From a virus: a stretch of DNA of 35,380 nt. The first letter of the stretch is position 1. The number at the start of each line of letters is the position of its first letter. Below, piece after piece: positions 8,557-15,924 of the stretch. The notes beneath the pieces are model-generated. The model was not told the origin of the DNA, made no database searches, and worked only from the letters and a program-made list of their open reading frames with translations. The stretch lies in the IMG/VR virus record IMGVR_UViG_3300044701_002204, positions 1-35,380 of that record; one strand, given 5' to 3'. The translations under genes and the position numbers were made by a program.

Positions 8557-9033
8557 CTAGATAGGTAAGGGTGGGTTTTGAGTCCCAGGGGTTGGAGCCG
8601 CAGCCATTGCTCGCATCTCAGCCGACGCGCCACCAGCTTGAGGCAGGGTTTGAATCATTTGCATGATTTCAGAAGGCACAAGTTCCTTGGCTTTGTAGTC
8701 CATCTCGCCAAATGCAGAACCAATCTTGCCAATAGCGTCCTTGATAGCCTTTTGCTCAGGCGAACCATCAGGAAACTTTTGCATCGCACCCATCAACATG
8801 CCCATGCCAAGTTGCACATCAATGCGCCCTTGCATTTCTTCACCTTTTTTGGGTTCAGGCGTAGACATAGGGGAAGACATGGGTGGCGAGGAAGCACCAG
8901 ACAATGCTGGTTTCTTTTCTTCGCCTTCTTCGCCTTCAGTGCCTTCCTCTTCAACCTCGATTTCCATCGAAGATTTGCCGTTTTTGGCACCGCCGCGAAT
9001 CAACTTCATCAATTCTTCTGCGCTAACAGCCAT
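8557..9033 (-). CDS. Acidic structural-region protein of unknown function, 158 aa
   Basis: An N-terminal helix is followed by a very acidic stretch (EIEVEEEGTEGEEGEEKK), a Ser/Pro linker and a Met-rich helical C-terminal half with LVPSEIMQMIQTLPQAGG. A strong GAAAGGA ribosome-binding site lies 6 bases before the ATG. It follows a consensus-like promoter (9054-9082). The position before the scaffold and capsid genes suggests an assembly or accessory head role, but no family is recognised. Confidence 0.75.
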   Translation of the reverse strand: MAVSAEELMKLIRGGAKNGKSSMEIEVEEEGTEGEEGEEKKPALSGASSPPMSSPMSTPEPKKGEEMQGRIDVQLGMGMLMGAMQKFPDGSPEQKAIKDAIGKIGSAFGEMDYKAKELVPSEIMQMIQTLPQAGGASAEMRAMAAAPTPGTQNPPLPI

Positions 9034-9053
9034 ATTGAGTCCTTTCAGGGCGG

Positions 9054-9082
9054 TTTGTAACCACTTACCGACCGTCTGTCAA
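9054..9082 (-). promoter_or_regulatory. Candidate sigma70 promoter inside the late operon
   Basis: On the minus strand a perfect TTGACA -35 box (9077-9082) is followed after exactly 17 bases by TACAAA (9054-9059), four of six matches to the -10 consensus. It falls in one of the few intergenic gaps of the block (9034-9130), just upstream of the 158-aa gene, the scaffold and the major capsid protein. It could raise capsid gene expression independently of packaging genes. Confidence 0.5.
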
Positions 9083-9130
9083 GCGATTAACGGCGTGATG
9101 GCCGTGTATAACGGAGCATTTTGCGTTGCA

Positions 9131-9331
9131 TCATGAGAAACGACCTCCTGCGCGTTGATAACCCGTGCGATTCATCGTCGCACGACCATAATTGAGTTGC
9201 GGCGTCCGATAAATCTGTTTTAAGTCAGATTTTGTTGTTCTTGGTTGGTCATTTTGAAAGGAATAGCGAGCAGAGCCGCCATTTGAACCGCCAGAACCGC
9301 CATTGATGTTGGAATTACCGTTTGTCAGCAT
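9131..9331 (-). CDS. Small Gly/Asn-rich hypothetical protein, 66 aa
   Basis: Low-complexity N-terminus (NGNSNINGGSGGSNGGS) and a basic, Tyr-containing C-terminus (LNYGRATMNRTGYQRAGGRF). A GAGG ribosome-binding site partly overlaps the portal stop codon and precedes the ATG by 5 bases. It resembles the short disordered proteins often found after portal genes. No function is known. Confidence 0.65.
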   Translation of the reverse strand: MLTNGNSNINGGSGGSNGGSARYSFQNDQPRTTKSDLKQIYRTPQLNYGRATMNRTGYQRAGGRFS

Positions 9332-9339
9332 AAAAACCT

Positions 9340-10968
9340 CTACATAGCAGGTGGAGCAGCGCTTTCAGGGGTTGGCGCTTGCTGTTTTTGCATTTCCTGA
9401 GCCGCTTGCTGCGCTTGTTCCATCTTTCGAAGGTCTTCCTTGAGCAATTGCTTCATGGGAGGCTCCAAAATGTCAATCAAACGCTCTTTAGTGATCGCAC
9501 CACGGTCTGCAAGCGCAAATGCAAGGCTTCGCAGGTCTTCCGTGAAGATTGGTGAGTTGGAATGAGCATCCACTTTCACCACAAAGTCCTTCGTGAACTG
9601 GTTTGCAATGAACTTATCACCCTGATCATCGGTATAAATGCGGTCTGAATAGGTTTGCATGGCCTTTAAGTACAACGTTGCCATCTTTTCTAACGCATCT
9701 TCAATGATCAATGCACGTTTTTTGGCCCTCGAGGAACCTAAACGCGCTAACTGCGAGGCATGGCCCGCACTTCGCACACCGGATTCACCCCTGCCCTGCA
9801 ACACATTGACAATGCCAGAGGCTTCTTCAAACATCTGGTCAATCTCTGCAATCTCTCTGAAGAGATCGTTAGGGATGGAAGGTGCCATTTGCTCGACTTT
9901 GGCATTAGGCATGTCCGTAGAAAGCAAGCCACCTACGCGATTAAGCGCAAAGTTCTTCTCATCAAGTAAGCCTGTAAAGCCAATAAGCGCTGTAGGCGGT
10001 GAGACTTGCTTGGATAACAGGTCAAGAATCTCTTGCATCCGCTTATTGCGCATGTCTTGCAAGAAAACCAGCCTTGCAACTTCAGAGATACCCCAGTAGT
10101 AGTCATACTGCGGGGTTGGGCAGAGCTGAATAAAGGGCAACTCACCCTTCAAAAACATGCTTTCACCTGAACGGTCATAGATGATGACGTTCGGGTCAGC
10201 AATGGTGACGCACTGATAGTCCTCAGTGTCATCGTTATAGACCCACAACTCGGTCATCTTGATCGTATCTTCAGCCACACGAGCCTTGTATTGCTGCATA
10301 CCAGCAATATTGAGGTTCACATTACCGTACATCGTGGGGTCAGTGGCCGACAGGATCAAACGCTGGATGCCATCAGGCACCTGGTTCTCTTGGCTTTGTC
10401 CCATTTGCAAGCGAGCAAGCAATGCCTCACGTTGCGGATGCGAGTAAAGCCTGGCATACAACTCAGAGCGTGTGATGTAGTAAATCTGAATCAACGCTTC
10501 CTGGCGATCCGTGTGCGGGGTATCTTCTCGATACACGCCAATACACCGTGGATCAACCATGTAGGGGTGTAAGCCATTCTTTTGAATGAGCTTAATGAAG
10601 GTTGAGTTGTAGCAAAGCGCCCAGTTCAGCGCTTGGGCAAAGACTTGATCAGCGTTGCTGTTTAACCAATCGTCATTTAATGCGCCTGTCAGCGAAGGAA
10701 TCTTGGTCTGTTCGTGCTTATTGACCGAGGCGCCAAGCGAGATGGTAAAGCGCGTGGTTTCAGCGGAATAGAGAAAGGAGGAGAGCTGATCAATATGCGG
10801 GTAAATCTTGTTGTAGTACGCAGGCGGTGCATCCAATCCCGCACCAAAGAGATAGTAAGAGCGCAGCGAGTCATAAGTTCCCGTGCGCTCCTGAATGCTG
10901 ACGGAGCACTTATCTACCAAGTCATTGTAGAAATACTCTCTCTGGATGGGATCGTCAGGAATTCTCAT
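9340..10968 (-). CDS. Portal protein, 542 aa
   Basis: Length and layout fit a podovirus-type portal, the dodecameric ring at the packaging vertex. Supporting segments are the N-terminal YDSLRSYYLFG and PHIDQLSSFLYSAETTRF, the wing-like beta region with YGNVNLNIAG, and the stem-helix part around residues 290-335 (SEVARLVFLQDMRNKRMQEI). Next comes GIVNVLQGRGESGVRSAGHA, a glycine-rich segment common in portals. The C-terminus is a Gln/Ala/Pro-rich helix. The ATG overlaps the upstream stop as ATGA. The place, two genes after the terminase, supports the call. Confidence 0.9.
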   Translation of the reverse strand: MRIPDDPIQREYFYNDLVDKCSVSIQERTGTYDSLRSYYLFGAGLDAPPAYYNKIYPHIDQLSSFLYSAETTRFTISLGASVNKHEQTKIPSLTGALNDDWLNSNADQVFAQALNWALCYNSTFIKLIQKNGLHPYMVDPRCIGVYREDTPHTDRQEALIQIYYITRSELYARLYSHPQREALLARLQMGQSQENQVPDGIQRLILSATDPTMYGNVNLNIAGMQQYKARVAEDTIKMTELWVYNDDTEDYQCVTIADPNVIIYDRSGESMFLKGELPFIQLCPTPQYDYYWGISEVARLVFLQDMRNKRMQEILDLLSKQVSPPTALIGFTGLLDEKNFALNRVGGLLSTDMPNAKVEQMAPSIPNDLFREIAEIDQMFEEASGIVNVLQGRGESGVRSAGHASQLARLGSSRAKKRALIIEDALEKMATLYLKAMQTYSDRIYTDDQGDKFIANQFTKDFVVKVDAHSNSPIFTEDLRSLAFALADRGAITKERLIDILEPPMKQLLKEDLRKMEQAQQAAQEMQKQQAPTPESAAPPAM

Positions 10969-11402
10969 GTAGGCAACTTTAAGTTCTCATGATCACGAAT
11001 GACCACTGAAGGCGTTGGTTTGCGCAATGCTATACCACTTTCTTTAACCGCAGACAAGCCCCCAACGGTTTCTCCGCGTATCGAATTCAGATTGTAGTTG
11101 CTAATTTGACCAGGATTACCCCACTGCACGGCAAAGGGATTTTGCGGTTGTGAGGCCTGTTTATTGCCAAGCAGGGCATGTTGTTGGTGATCACCTTCAC
11201 GCGATGACTTAATGTCACTCATGCCGTAATCCTTGGCTAGTTCACGCAAGGTGGTGTCAGCATGTTTGGTGGAATCGGACTTCATACCTACGGCTTGCAA
11301 AAAAACCATCTGGACTTCCGATGTACAACCATGCGGACATACAGGCTCTCTGCTTTCAAAAAAGCCATGTGCGGGACATTTGTAATCATGAACGACTGCC
11401 AT
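10965..11402 (-). CDS. Zinc-ribbon-like small protein (FmdB-style N-terminus), 145 aa
   Basis: The N-terminus HDYKCPAHGFFESREPVCPH followed by GC holds a metal-binding-like Cys/His pattern resembling the FmdB/zinc-ribbon group. The rest is polar with a TLRELAKDYGMSDIKSS helix. A strong AAGGAG ribosome-binding site precedes the ATG. It overlaps the HTH-like gene upstream by 17 bp and the portal downstream by 4 bp. The role is unknown; a packaging or regulatory accessory is possible by position. Confidence 0.75.
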   Translation of the reverse strand: MAVVHDYKCPAHGFFESREPVCPHGCTSEVQMVFLQAVGMKSDSTKHADTTLRELAKDYGMSDIKSSREGDHQQHALLGNKQASQPQNPFAVQWGNPGQISNYNLNSIRGETVGGLSAVKESGIALRKPTPSVVIRDHENLKLPT

Positions 11403-11790
11403 AGTTTCTCCTTAGTTGCTGGTCAAGATTAGGGCGTTGATAGTCTTGTGCTTTAGGGCGAATGCCAAGGTCTAACTTAAAACCGCTGCCATCATAGGTA
11501 AGCAGTCTTCTTCTCACCATGAGTGGCTTGGGTTGCTTTCTGAATTCCACATACTTCTTGCCAGCCTTGATCATGACCGCCACATCGCCATTAACCCAAT
11601 GCTCATAAGCACGGTTCACACGGGTCTGCACAAGCTCTGTGAGCGGGTATTTCCCATTGAGAAACACATCTCTTAGGTGCAGGGGATCAAGGCCGCATAG
11701 CTCGGCAAATAAAGCAATGGATATACCGCGTTTCTTATCACGCATAAACGCAGGAATCACTTCCATCATCTGACGCTTACTGAGGCCCAA
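11386..11790 (-). CDS. HTH-like protein next to terminase, 134 aa
   Basis: The first half is helical, with ISIALFAELCGLDPLHLRDV resembling a helix-turn-helix, followed by LTELVQTRVNRAYEHW. The C-terminal part is basic (KPLMVRRRLLTYDG). There is no ATG at the front; a TTG at 11790 sits 9 bases after AAAGG, while a TTG at 11796 is too close to that site. It overlaps the terminase end by 14 bp. A small terminase subunit is usually upstream of the large one, so DNA binding during packaging is only a guess. Confidence 0.65.
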   Translation of the reverse strand: MGLSKRQMMEVIPAFMRDKKRGISIALFAELCGLDPLHLRDVFLNGKYPLTELVQTRVNRAYEHWVNGDVAVMIKAGKKYVEFRKQPKPLMVRRRLLTYDGSGFKLDLGIRPKAQDYQRPNLDQQLRRNYGSRS

Positions 11791-13537
11791 CGCCAATTGC
11801 CTTTAAGTAGTTGTTGATTTGCTTATCCACCACCGGCACTTGCACCGGTGTTATCGCTTCTTCTTTGCGATCACGCGTCATACGCATTTGCAGCAACCTG
11901 GGCATGAGTTGCTCAGCAAAGGCAACGCATCCAAGGGCTGTAGCAATCACACGATCATCTTTGTTGCGCCCATAGGCAGCAATGGAACCCTGATCTCTCA
12001 CAATGGATTTCATTTCTTCCAGTAAATCCATTGAGTAGACATTCATCATCCCGCGCTCAAAGTAGTCCTTAAAGTAATTCAACATCCGCTCTTTGGATGA
12101 ATGCGTGGTGAGATAGCCAAGCGAGTTTGAGACACCACCCAAGGAATCATTACGCCGCCAAAGGTAATGCTGCATGTGCGATAAGACATCCATTAAACCT
12201 CTAGCCTTGCGTGGTTCCATTGTTTGCGCCTGTCGTTTTAGGTTGCGCATCTCATTGATGACCGCCTGACCTGGCCCATTCACTTCTAAGTTGAGGGTGG
12301 AGTTTTTATAAGCCCCTGCCAGGTAGCACACGACCCAGGCAAACTGGTAGGTGTTGAGTTCTGAGGTAGCGAATTCCGCAACCTGATCAAGTCCATCTGC
12401 ATAGCAGCGGTAGATTTGGATGCAGAAACGATCAGCCCAGTCGCTGCTTCCATATGCTGGATCAGCACCGATGACGTAATAGGCGTTATCAACAGGTTCC
12501 TCCCATACTTTGAGCGTAGCCATGCGCTCGGTTGAGTTAATTAACTCAGTGTCTTCAAAGTATTGTCCCATTGAGAAGCGGTAGAACCGAGGTAATAACT
12601 GCTTGGCAACCTTGGCTTGATCGGTACAACGGGCGTGTGAGAAGAAACTCGAACCCGTCATGATGAAGGCATAGTCTTCAGTGGGCGGAAACTCCTGATA
12701 CATGAGGGCTTCATCCTTAATCCCCTCATTCATCTTCCACCGCCACCAGGCAATCTGCCTTGAATTGATCTCGAACTGGTAGAGCTTTTTAACTTCTCGT
12801 GTCCATTCCTTTTCTTCAGGACTTAGCTTGCCATCCCAGTACACCTTGTAGACATCTGACTTAGCATCTGCCGTATAGAGTTCATTACGCCACCAGCCAC
12901 AAAAGATGGCTTTTTGCGTTCTTGCACGTTTGGCAACGGCCCACATGTCATGCCACATGTTGAATCCACGCGCCGTGCTTTCAAAGAGATAAAGCCTATT
13001 GGGATTTTTCTCAGCCAAAGAAGCTAGCAGTGAGGCCAGCCCTTCTTCATCACCCCAAGAAGAAGTCTCTGTGCCATGCAGGTAGGTAATACCTTTACCA
13101 CGCCCTAATGAACCCTTGGCTCGCAAGCCTGCTACCTGGTAGAAAAGCCTTGAGCGGTTCTTTAACACCATCTGATTCCTGTTATGCGTCATCAAAGGAA
13201 TCTTGTACTCCGGTGGCAACCCATCCATGTACATGGCTAGTGTCGTTCTGAATTGATCTCGGTTCTCTTCGGTGTCGGTCGTGAGCGTTCCTTGAAATCC
13301 AGGGTTCTTAAAATGCCAGTAAAGGTCGAGTGCAAGCGATATGGTGGTAATCCCAAGCTGCCTGCCTTTGAGAATCACAAAGAAGTGAATGTCATTGTTC
13401 AGACCCTTGGCAATCTCTTCCATCACATAGGTCTGGCTACCAAGCAAACGCTGTCCAAGACGCTGTATGCCTAACTCTTTGGTTTCAACCTTCAGTTCCT
13501 TGCAGAACTTGTAGAAGTGATTCAGGTCAAACTTCAT
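11777..13537 (-). CDS. terL: Terminase large subunit, 586 aa
   Basis: Packaging motor and DNA-cutting enzyme. The ATPase half has a Walker A-like LKGRQLGITT at residues 56-65 and a region with GITYLHGTETSSWGDEEG (about 149-166) that may hold the Walker B acidic residues. The RNase H-like nuclease half has VIGADPAYG with D359 and LNLEVNGPGQ with E418. Its likely third acidic site is KDDR (D527/D528). The length is typical. The ATG overlaps the 52-aa Cys-rich gene's stop as ATGA. No clear small subunit is seen beside it. Confidence 0.93.
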   Translation of the reverse strand: MKFDLNHFYKFCKELKVETKELGIQRLGQRLLGSQTYVMEEIAKGLNNDIHFFVILKGRQLGITTISLALDLYWHFKNPGFQGTLTTDTEENRDQFRTTLAMYMDGLPPEYKIPLMTHNRNQMVLKNRSRLFYQVAGLRAKGSLGRGKGITYLHGTETSSWGDEEGLASLLASLAEKNPNRLYLFESTARGFNMWHDMWAVAKRARTQKAIFCGWWRNELYTADAKSDVYKVYWDGKLSPEEKEWTREVKKLYQFEINSRQIAWWRWKMNEGIKDEALMYQEFPPTEDYAFIMTGSSFFSHARCTDQAKVAKQLLPRFYRFSMGQYFEDTELINSTERMATLKVWEEPVDNAYYVIGADPAYGSSDWADRFCIQIYRCYADGLDQVAEFATSELNTYQFAWVVCYLAGAYKNSTLNLEVNGPGQAVINEMRNLKRQAQTMEPRKARGLMDVLSHMQHYLWRRNDSLGGVSNSLGYLTTHSSKERMLNYFKDYFERGMMNVYSMDLLEEMKSIVRDQGSIAAYGRNKDDRVIATALGCVAFAEQLMPRLLQMRMTRDRKEEAITPVQVPVVDKQINNYLKAIGVGPQ

Positions 13538-13692
13538 TGCGTACCTGGTTCATATTCGTAATAAGTGCAAACCTTCTCTGCTAGCAAGCCATCTCTCATG
13601 CAGATCAATACCACTTCCTTCCCATCATGGCTTTCTTTTAGTCCAATCTCTTGGCTGTAATGGCAGTTTCTGCAATCGGGCTTCAATTCCAT
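13534..13692 (-). CDS. Small four-cysteine protein, 52 aa
   Basis: Begins MELKPDCRNCHYSQEIG and has further cysteines at 31 and 42 (LICMRDG, KVCTYYEYEPG). The CxxC...C...C pattern suggests a metal-binding ribbon. AAAGGA lies 6 bases before the ATG, and the stop overlaps the terminase ATG (ATGA), which argues for a real coupled gene. Its first 68 bp overlap the 3' end of the 73-aa gene in another frame. The function is unknown; a miniature DNA-binding helper of packaging is conceivable. Confidence 0.7.
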   Translation of the reverse strand: MELKPDCRNCHYSQEIGLKESHDGKEVVLICMRDGLLAEKVCTYYEYEPGTQ

Positions 13693-13846
13693 AGTTTTCC
13701 TTTAACCACAACACCGTCTTTTGCTCATCAGCATTCAACGGCCTCTTCTTTCTCTCATCCTCATACCACTTCATCGCCAGATACGGATAGGTTGGATCAC
13801 CCTCTGCATACTTCGTAATCCATCTCACCGCATCATCATGCTTCAC
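13625..13846 (-). CDS. Small charged hypothetical protein, 73 aa
   Basis: Starts with GTG at 13846, overlapping the stop of the previous gene (GTGA). The protein has a tryptophan- and lysine-rich helical composition (YLAMKWYEDERKKRP, then VLWLKENYG). No family is recognised. The 3' third overlaps the Cys-rich gene in a different frame, which is unusual even here, so one of the two might be shorter than drawn. Confidence 0.55.
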   Translation of the reverse strand: MKHDDAVRWITKYAEGDPTYPYLAMKWYEDERKKRPLNADEQKTVLWLKENYGIEARLQKLPLQPRDWTKRKP

Positions 13847-14055
13847 TCAATCCTCCACACCCTAACCCCATTCTCTACCTTCCTTGCCGTGTACTTCTTT
13901 CCTGTTCTTCTCCACTCTCGATAGTTAGCATTACATAGCTTGGATAGATCACCACCTTCAAGGTAGAAACTATCTCCTAGTTCTAACTGTTCATAAGGGT
14001 ATTTAGGCCCAGTCTTCCTCTCCGGTATATCTAAACCTCTCTCTAACTTGAACAT
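13843..14055 (-). CDS. Small conserved phage-type protein (DUF7303-like), 70 aa
   Basis: The segments YPYEQLELGDSFYLEGGD and KYTARKVENGVRVWRIE at the C-terminus match a small phage protein type I know as widespread but uncharacterised. The frame is open up to 14229, but that extension is Gly/Pro-rich and unlike the family. The ATG at 14055 has GGAG 9 bases before it, so the short form is chosen. It is the first gene of the leftward block, after the divergent region. Confidence 0.7.
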   Translation of the reverse strand: MFKLERGLDIPERKTGPKYPYEQLELGDSFYLEGGDLSKLCNANYREWRRTGKKYTARKVENGVRVWRIE

Positions 14056-14341
14056 CTCGTACATCTCCATGTTGTCGATGTACTCATCATACACACAAAG
14101 ATATTTAAGGTAGGCAGGAAAACAGAAAATTCCTTGGGGCGGGGAGGGTAGTGGTGCACCCAAATCCCGACCCTCCGTCCCATTCGCATCGCCAGACAAC
14201 GATCGCTCTGCGATGCTGGTTTCGACCATGTCATGGCCATGTGACCTCGAGCATGTGCCTGCTCATGCACTGTCATGACGGGGAAAGGCTCACTGTCGAC
14301 CCTTGTGGCTCATCGATAAAATCGATCAAGGGAGCGTATAG
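14056..14341 (-). promoter_or_regulatory. Structured 5' leader of the leftward block
   Basis: About 285 bp without a credible gene. Three palindromic elements are visible: GGAGGGT (14143-14149) pairing with ACCCTCC (14170-14176); ATCGC-TCT-GCGAT near 14200-14213; and CCCTTG (14300-14305) with CAAGGG (14327-14332) enclosing ATCGAT-AAA-ATCGAT (14312-14326). If transcription starts near 14335, all would be in the untranslated leader. Possible roles are RNA-level control or operator sites; this is inference. Confidence 0.4.
14227..14277. repeat. Cluster of six CATG sites with overlapping palindromes
   Basis: CATG occurs at 14227, 14232, 14238, 14252, 14264 and 14274, six times in 51 bp. The perfect palindrome CATGGCCATG (14232-14241) and the near-palindrome GCATG...CATGC lie within it. 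The density is far above chance for a 4-base word. It may be a protein-binding or methylation-sensitive control site. Confidence 0.45.
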
Positions 14342-14371
14342 ATAAGAATCCATCAATAACCCCATAGTCAA
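14342..14371 (-). promoter_or_regulatory. Candidate promoter for the leftward (late) block
   Basis: On the minus strand TTGACT (14366-14371) is followed after 18 bases by TCTTAT (14342-14347): five of six and four of six consensus matches. It points to the 70-aa gene at 14055 and the packaging genes beyond. It is the best leftward candidate in the divergent region, but it is not proven. Confidence 0.35.
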
Positions 14372-14384
14372 GATGATAGGACTA

Positions 14385-14568
14385 ACCCTATATATATCTA
14401 TAGATAGAACTACACCTATATACCTATAAACCTTTATAGATTCTAAGAGTACTTATCGAGCATAGATAATGTCTCGGTGTGTATTTGTGTGTTTATATAC
14501 TAAAGTCTAGTATGCAAGCATGAAAAACATGTGATTATTCTCTTACTTACTTTATATGGAGGTAACAC
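14385..14568. other. AT-rich divergent intergenic region
   Basis: About 180 bp rich in TATA-like steps. It includes CTATATATATCTATAGATAG (14389-14408) and several CCTATA/CTTTATAG repeats up to 14440. A -10-like TATACT at 14496-14501 could serve the rightward genes but lacks a good -35 box. The combination of an AT-rich block and a divergent position suits a promoter region or an origin; no recognisable DnaA-box cluster was seen. Confidence 0.4.
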
Positions 14569-14691
14569 ATGAAAGCACTAAACGTAATCAGCAATGTCTT
14601 AGCAGTATCGCTACTCGGATTCATTGCCTTTCATTTCATTGCACTGTTAGTACTGTGCACCGGTGGAAAACTAACCGGTCTACTTGCTTAA
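14569..14691 (+). CDS. Tiny single-pass membrane protein, 40 aa
   Basis: Begins MKALNVISNVLAV and contains one hydrophobic segment (about residues 5-30) followed by GGKLTGLLA. A very good GGAGG ribosome-binding site lies 6 bases before the ATG. It is the first gene of the rightward block. A role at the host membrane early in infection is possible. The strong start signal is the main evidence that it is real. Confidence 0.65.
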   Translation: MKALNVISNVLAVSLLGFIAFHFIALLVLCTGGKLTGLLA

Positions 14692-14701
14692 TCAACCACA
14701 A

Positions 14702-14718
14702 AGGGGCTAACAGCCCCT
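14702..14718. other. Hairpin AGGGGCT-AAC-AGCCCCT
   Basis: A perfect 7-bp stem with a 3-base loop between the 40-aa gene and ardC. No T-run follows on either strand, so it is not a classical terminator. It may stabilise mRNA ends or weaken read-through into ardC. Confidence 0.5.
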
Positions 14719-14739
14719 AAAACTTGAGGAATAAACATC

Positions 14740-15591
14740 ATGGATATAGCTCAGACAATCACTGATCGAATCATCAGCGAACTAGAGCAAGGCACTGCGC
14801 CTTGGGTTAAACCTTGGCATGAGGATGCTGAGTCATACAATCCTGTTTCAGGCACTGTATATCGCGGCATGAATCAGTTATGGCTCAGCATGATGAGCCT
14901 TGGTCGTTCAAATGCTTGGCTCACGTTTAAGCAAGCTAGCGATGCAGGCTTGAATGTTCGCAAGGGTTCTAAAGGCGTTCCAATCATCTTCTGGAAGCAA
15001 TTATCAATCAGCAAGAAAGATGATTTAGGCAATGACGTAAACGCCACAATTCCAATGCTTAAGCATTATTTTGTATTCAATGCTGACGACATCGAAGGCG
15101 CAACATTCTCAAAAGGCTCAGGCAGGCTTGAAGGTTCTATCGATTCTAGAGTGCAGGCAGTCGTTGATAGGCTTGCTCTTGATGGTGGAGTGCAGCAAGC
15201 AAGCGGAGCGTTCTATCAGGCAAGCAAGGACTGTATCGGTATGCCTGAACTAAGTAGCTTTCGATCGCTTGCTGACTATCACGCCACATTGCTACATGAG
15301 TGCGTTCATGCTACTGGCGCAAAAACAAGGCTTGATCGTCAACTCATGAATCGCTTTGGCTCGGAAGCATATGCCTTTGAAGAGTTAATTGCGGAACTAG
15401 GCGCAGCAATGCTTTGCATGAAAACTGGCGTTGATGGTCAGCTGCAACATGCGAGCTATATCGAATCTTGGCTCAAAGTCTTAAAGCAAGATAAAAACGC
15501 CATCATCAAAGCAGCAAGTAAGGCTCAGGCAGCAATGGACTACTTGATTGATACCAAAGTAGCGGAAGAACAAATGCCATTGGCAGCATGA
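14740..15591 (+). CDS. ardC: ArdC-type antirestriction protein, 283 aa
   Basis: The N-terminal ssDNA-binding ArdC_N-type domain (about residues 1-115) includes GTAPWVKPW, YRGMNQLWL and KGSKGVPIIFWK. The C-terminal zincin-like domain has the metal motif HECVH at 186-190, followed by ATG, and a downstream FEELIAEL (about 213-220) that may supply the third ligand. The length is as expected. Family members protect incoming DNA from restriction enzymes, and those on plasmids have been linked to ssDNA binding. Its early position fits a protein made soon after DNA entry. AGGAATAAACATC precedes the ATG. Confidence 0.9.
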   Translation: MDIAQTITDRIISELEQGTAPWVKPWHEDAESYNPVSGTVYRGMNQLWLSMMSLGRSNAWLTFKQASDAGLNVRKGSKGVPIIFWKQLSISKKDDLGNDVNATIPMLKHYFVFNADDIEGATFSKGSGRLEGSIDSRVQAVVDRLALDGGVQQASGAFYQASKDCIGMPELSSFRSLADYHATLLHECVHATGAKTRLDRQLMNRFGSEAYAFEELIAELGAAMLCMKTGVDGQLQHASYIESWLKVLKQDKNAIIKAASKAQAAMDYLIDTKVAEEQMPLAA

Positions 15592-15600
15592 TTTCAGCTT

Positions 15601-15626
15601 ATAGCCGATTAGCAATAGTCGGCTAT
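15601..15626. other. Hairpin after ardC
   Basis: ATAGCCGA (15601-15608) pairs perfectly with TCGGCTAT (15619-15626) across a 10-base loop, starting 9 bp after the ardC stop. There is no T-tract. It is probably an mRNA 3'-end or processing structure rather than a strong terminator. Confidence 0.5.
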
Positions 15627-15667
15627 GGGATGCAATCAGCATCAATTAACCATTGGAGATAAACATC

Positions 15668-15850
15668 ATGAGAAAAGATATTGAATTGTCTACAGGCCGG
15701 ATTGTTTCGCATAGACCGTACTTATCCAATGGCGAGCCTAATGGAGCCACAGAAGCCTTCATCCTTGGGGGGCATGAAATGACCAATGAAGAGTGGCTCG
15801 AATACGTATCAATCATTCACAGCCCAAGGGATGAACCATGCAAAGCCTAA
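15668..15850 (+). CDS. Small hypothetical protein, 60 aa
   Basis: Begins MRKDIELSTGRIVSHRPY and has an acidic helical part (MTNEEWLEYVSIIHSP). GGAGA lies 8 bases before the ATG at 15668; an in-frame TTG at 15653 lies just before that site and is not favoured. No family is recognised. It lies between ardC and other small early genes, which in phages often act on host functions. Confidence 0.65.
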   Translation: MRKDIELSTGRIVSHRPYLSNGEPNGATEAFILGGHEMTNEEWLEYVSIIHSPRDEPCKA

Positions 15851-15915
15851 TCGATTGGAGCATAGCCGTTCTATTCGGCATTGCCTTTGCTGTAACCGTG
15901 TTTTTTAACCTATAG
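15838..15915 (+). CDS. Micro-ORF for a single transmembrane helix, 25 aa
   Basis: Starts with MQSLIDWSIAVLFGIAFAV and is almost entirely a hydrophobic helix. AAGGG lies 7 bases before the ATG, inside the end of the preceding gene, and the reading frame fills the gap to the next ribosome-binding site. It could be a small membrane effector. Its short length makes it uncertain. Confidence 0.45.
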   Translation: MQSLIDWSIAVLFGIAFAVTVFFNL

Positions 15916-15924
15916 GACAACATT

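Noticed and set aside
8556-8633. Longer start for the HNH gene
   Set aside because: It would overlap the 158-aa gene by 77 bp, and the extra residues do not resemble HNH proteins.
9089-9130. 15-codon minus-strand frame starting MMQRKMLRY
   Set aside because: Very short with no convincing ribosome-binding site; it lies in the small gap that holds the candidate promoter.
8578-9136. Two plus-strand frames (160 and 136 codons) opposite the acidic 158-aa gene
   Set aside because: They are mirror images of the coding frame; the minus gene has the ribosome-binding site and neighbours in the same direction.
14056-14229. N-terminal extension of the 70-aa gene to 14229
   Set aside because: The added 58 residues are Gly/Pro-rich and unlike the conserved family; the internal ATG at 14055 has a better ribosome-binding site.
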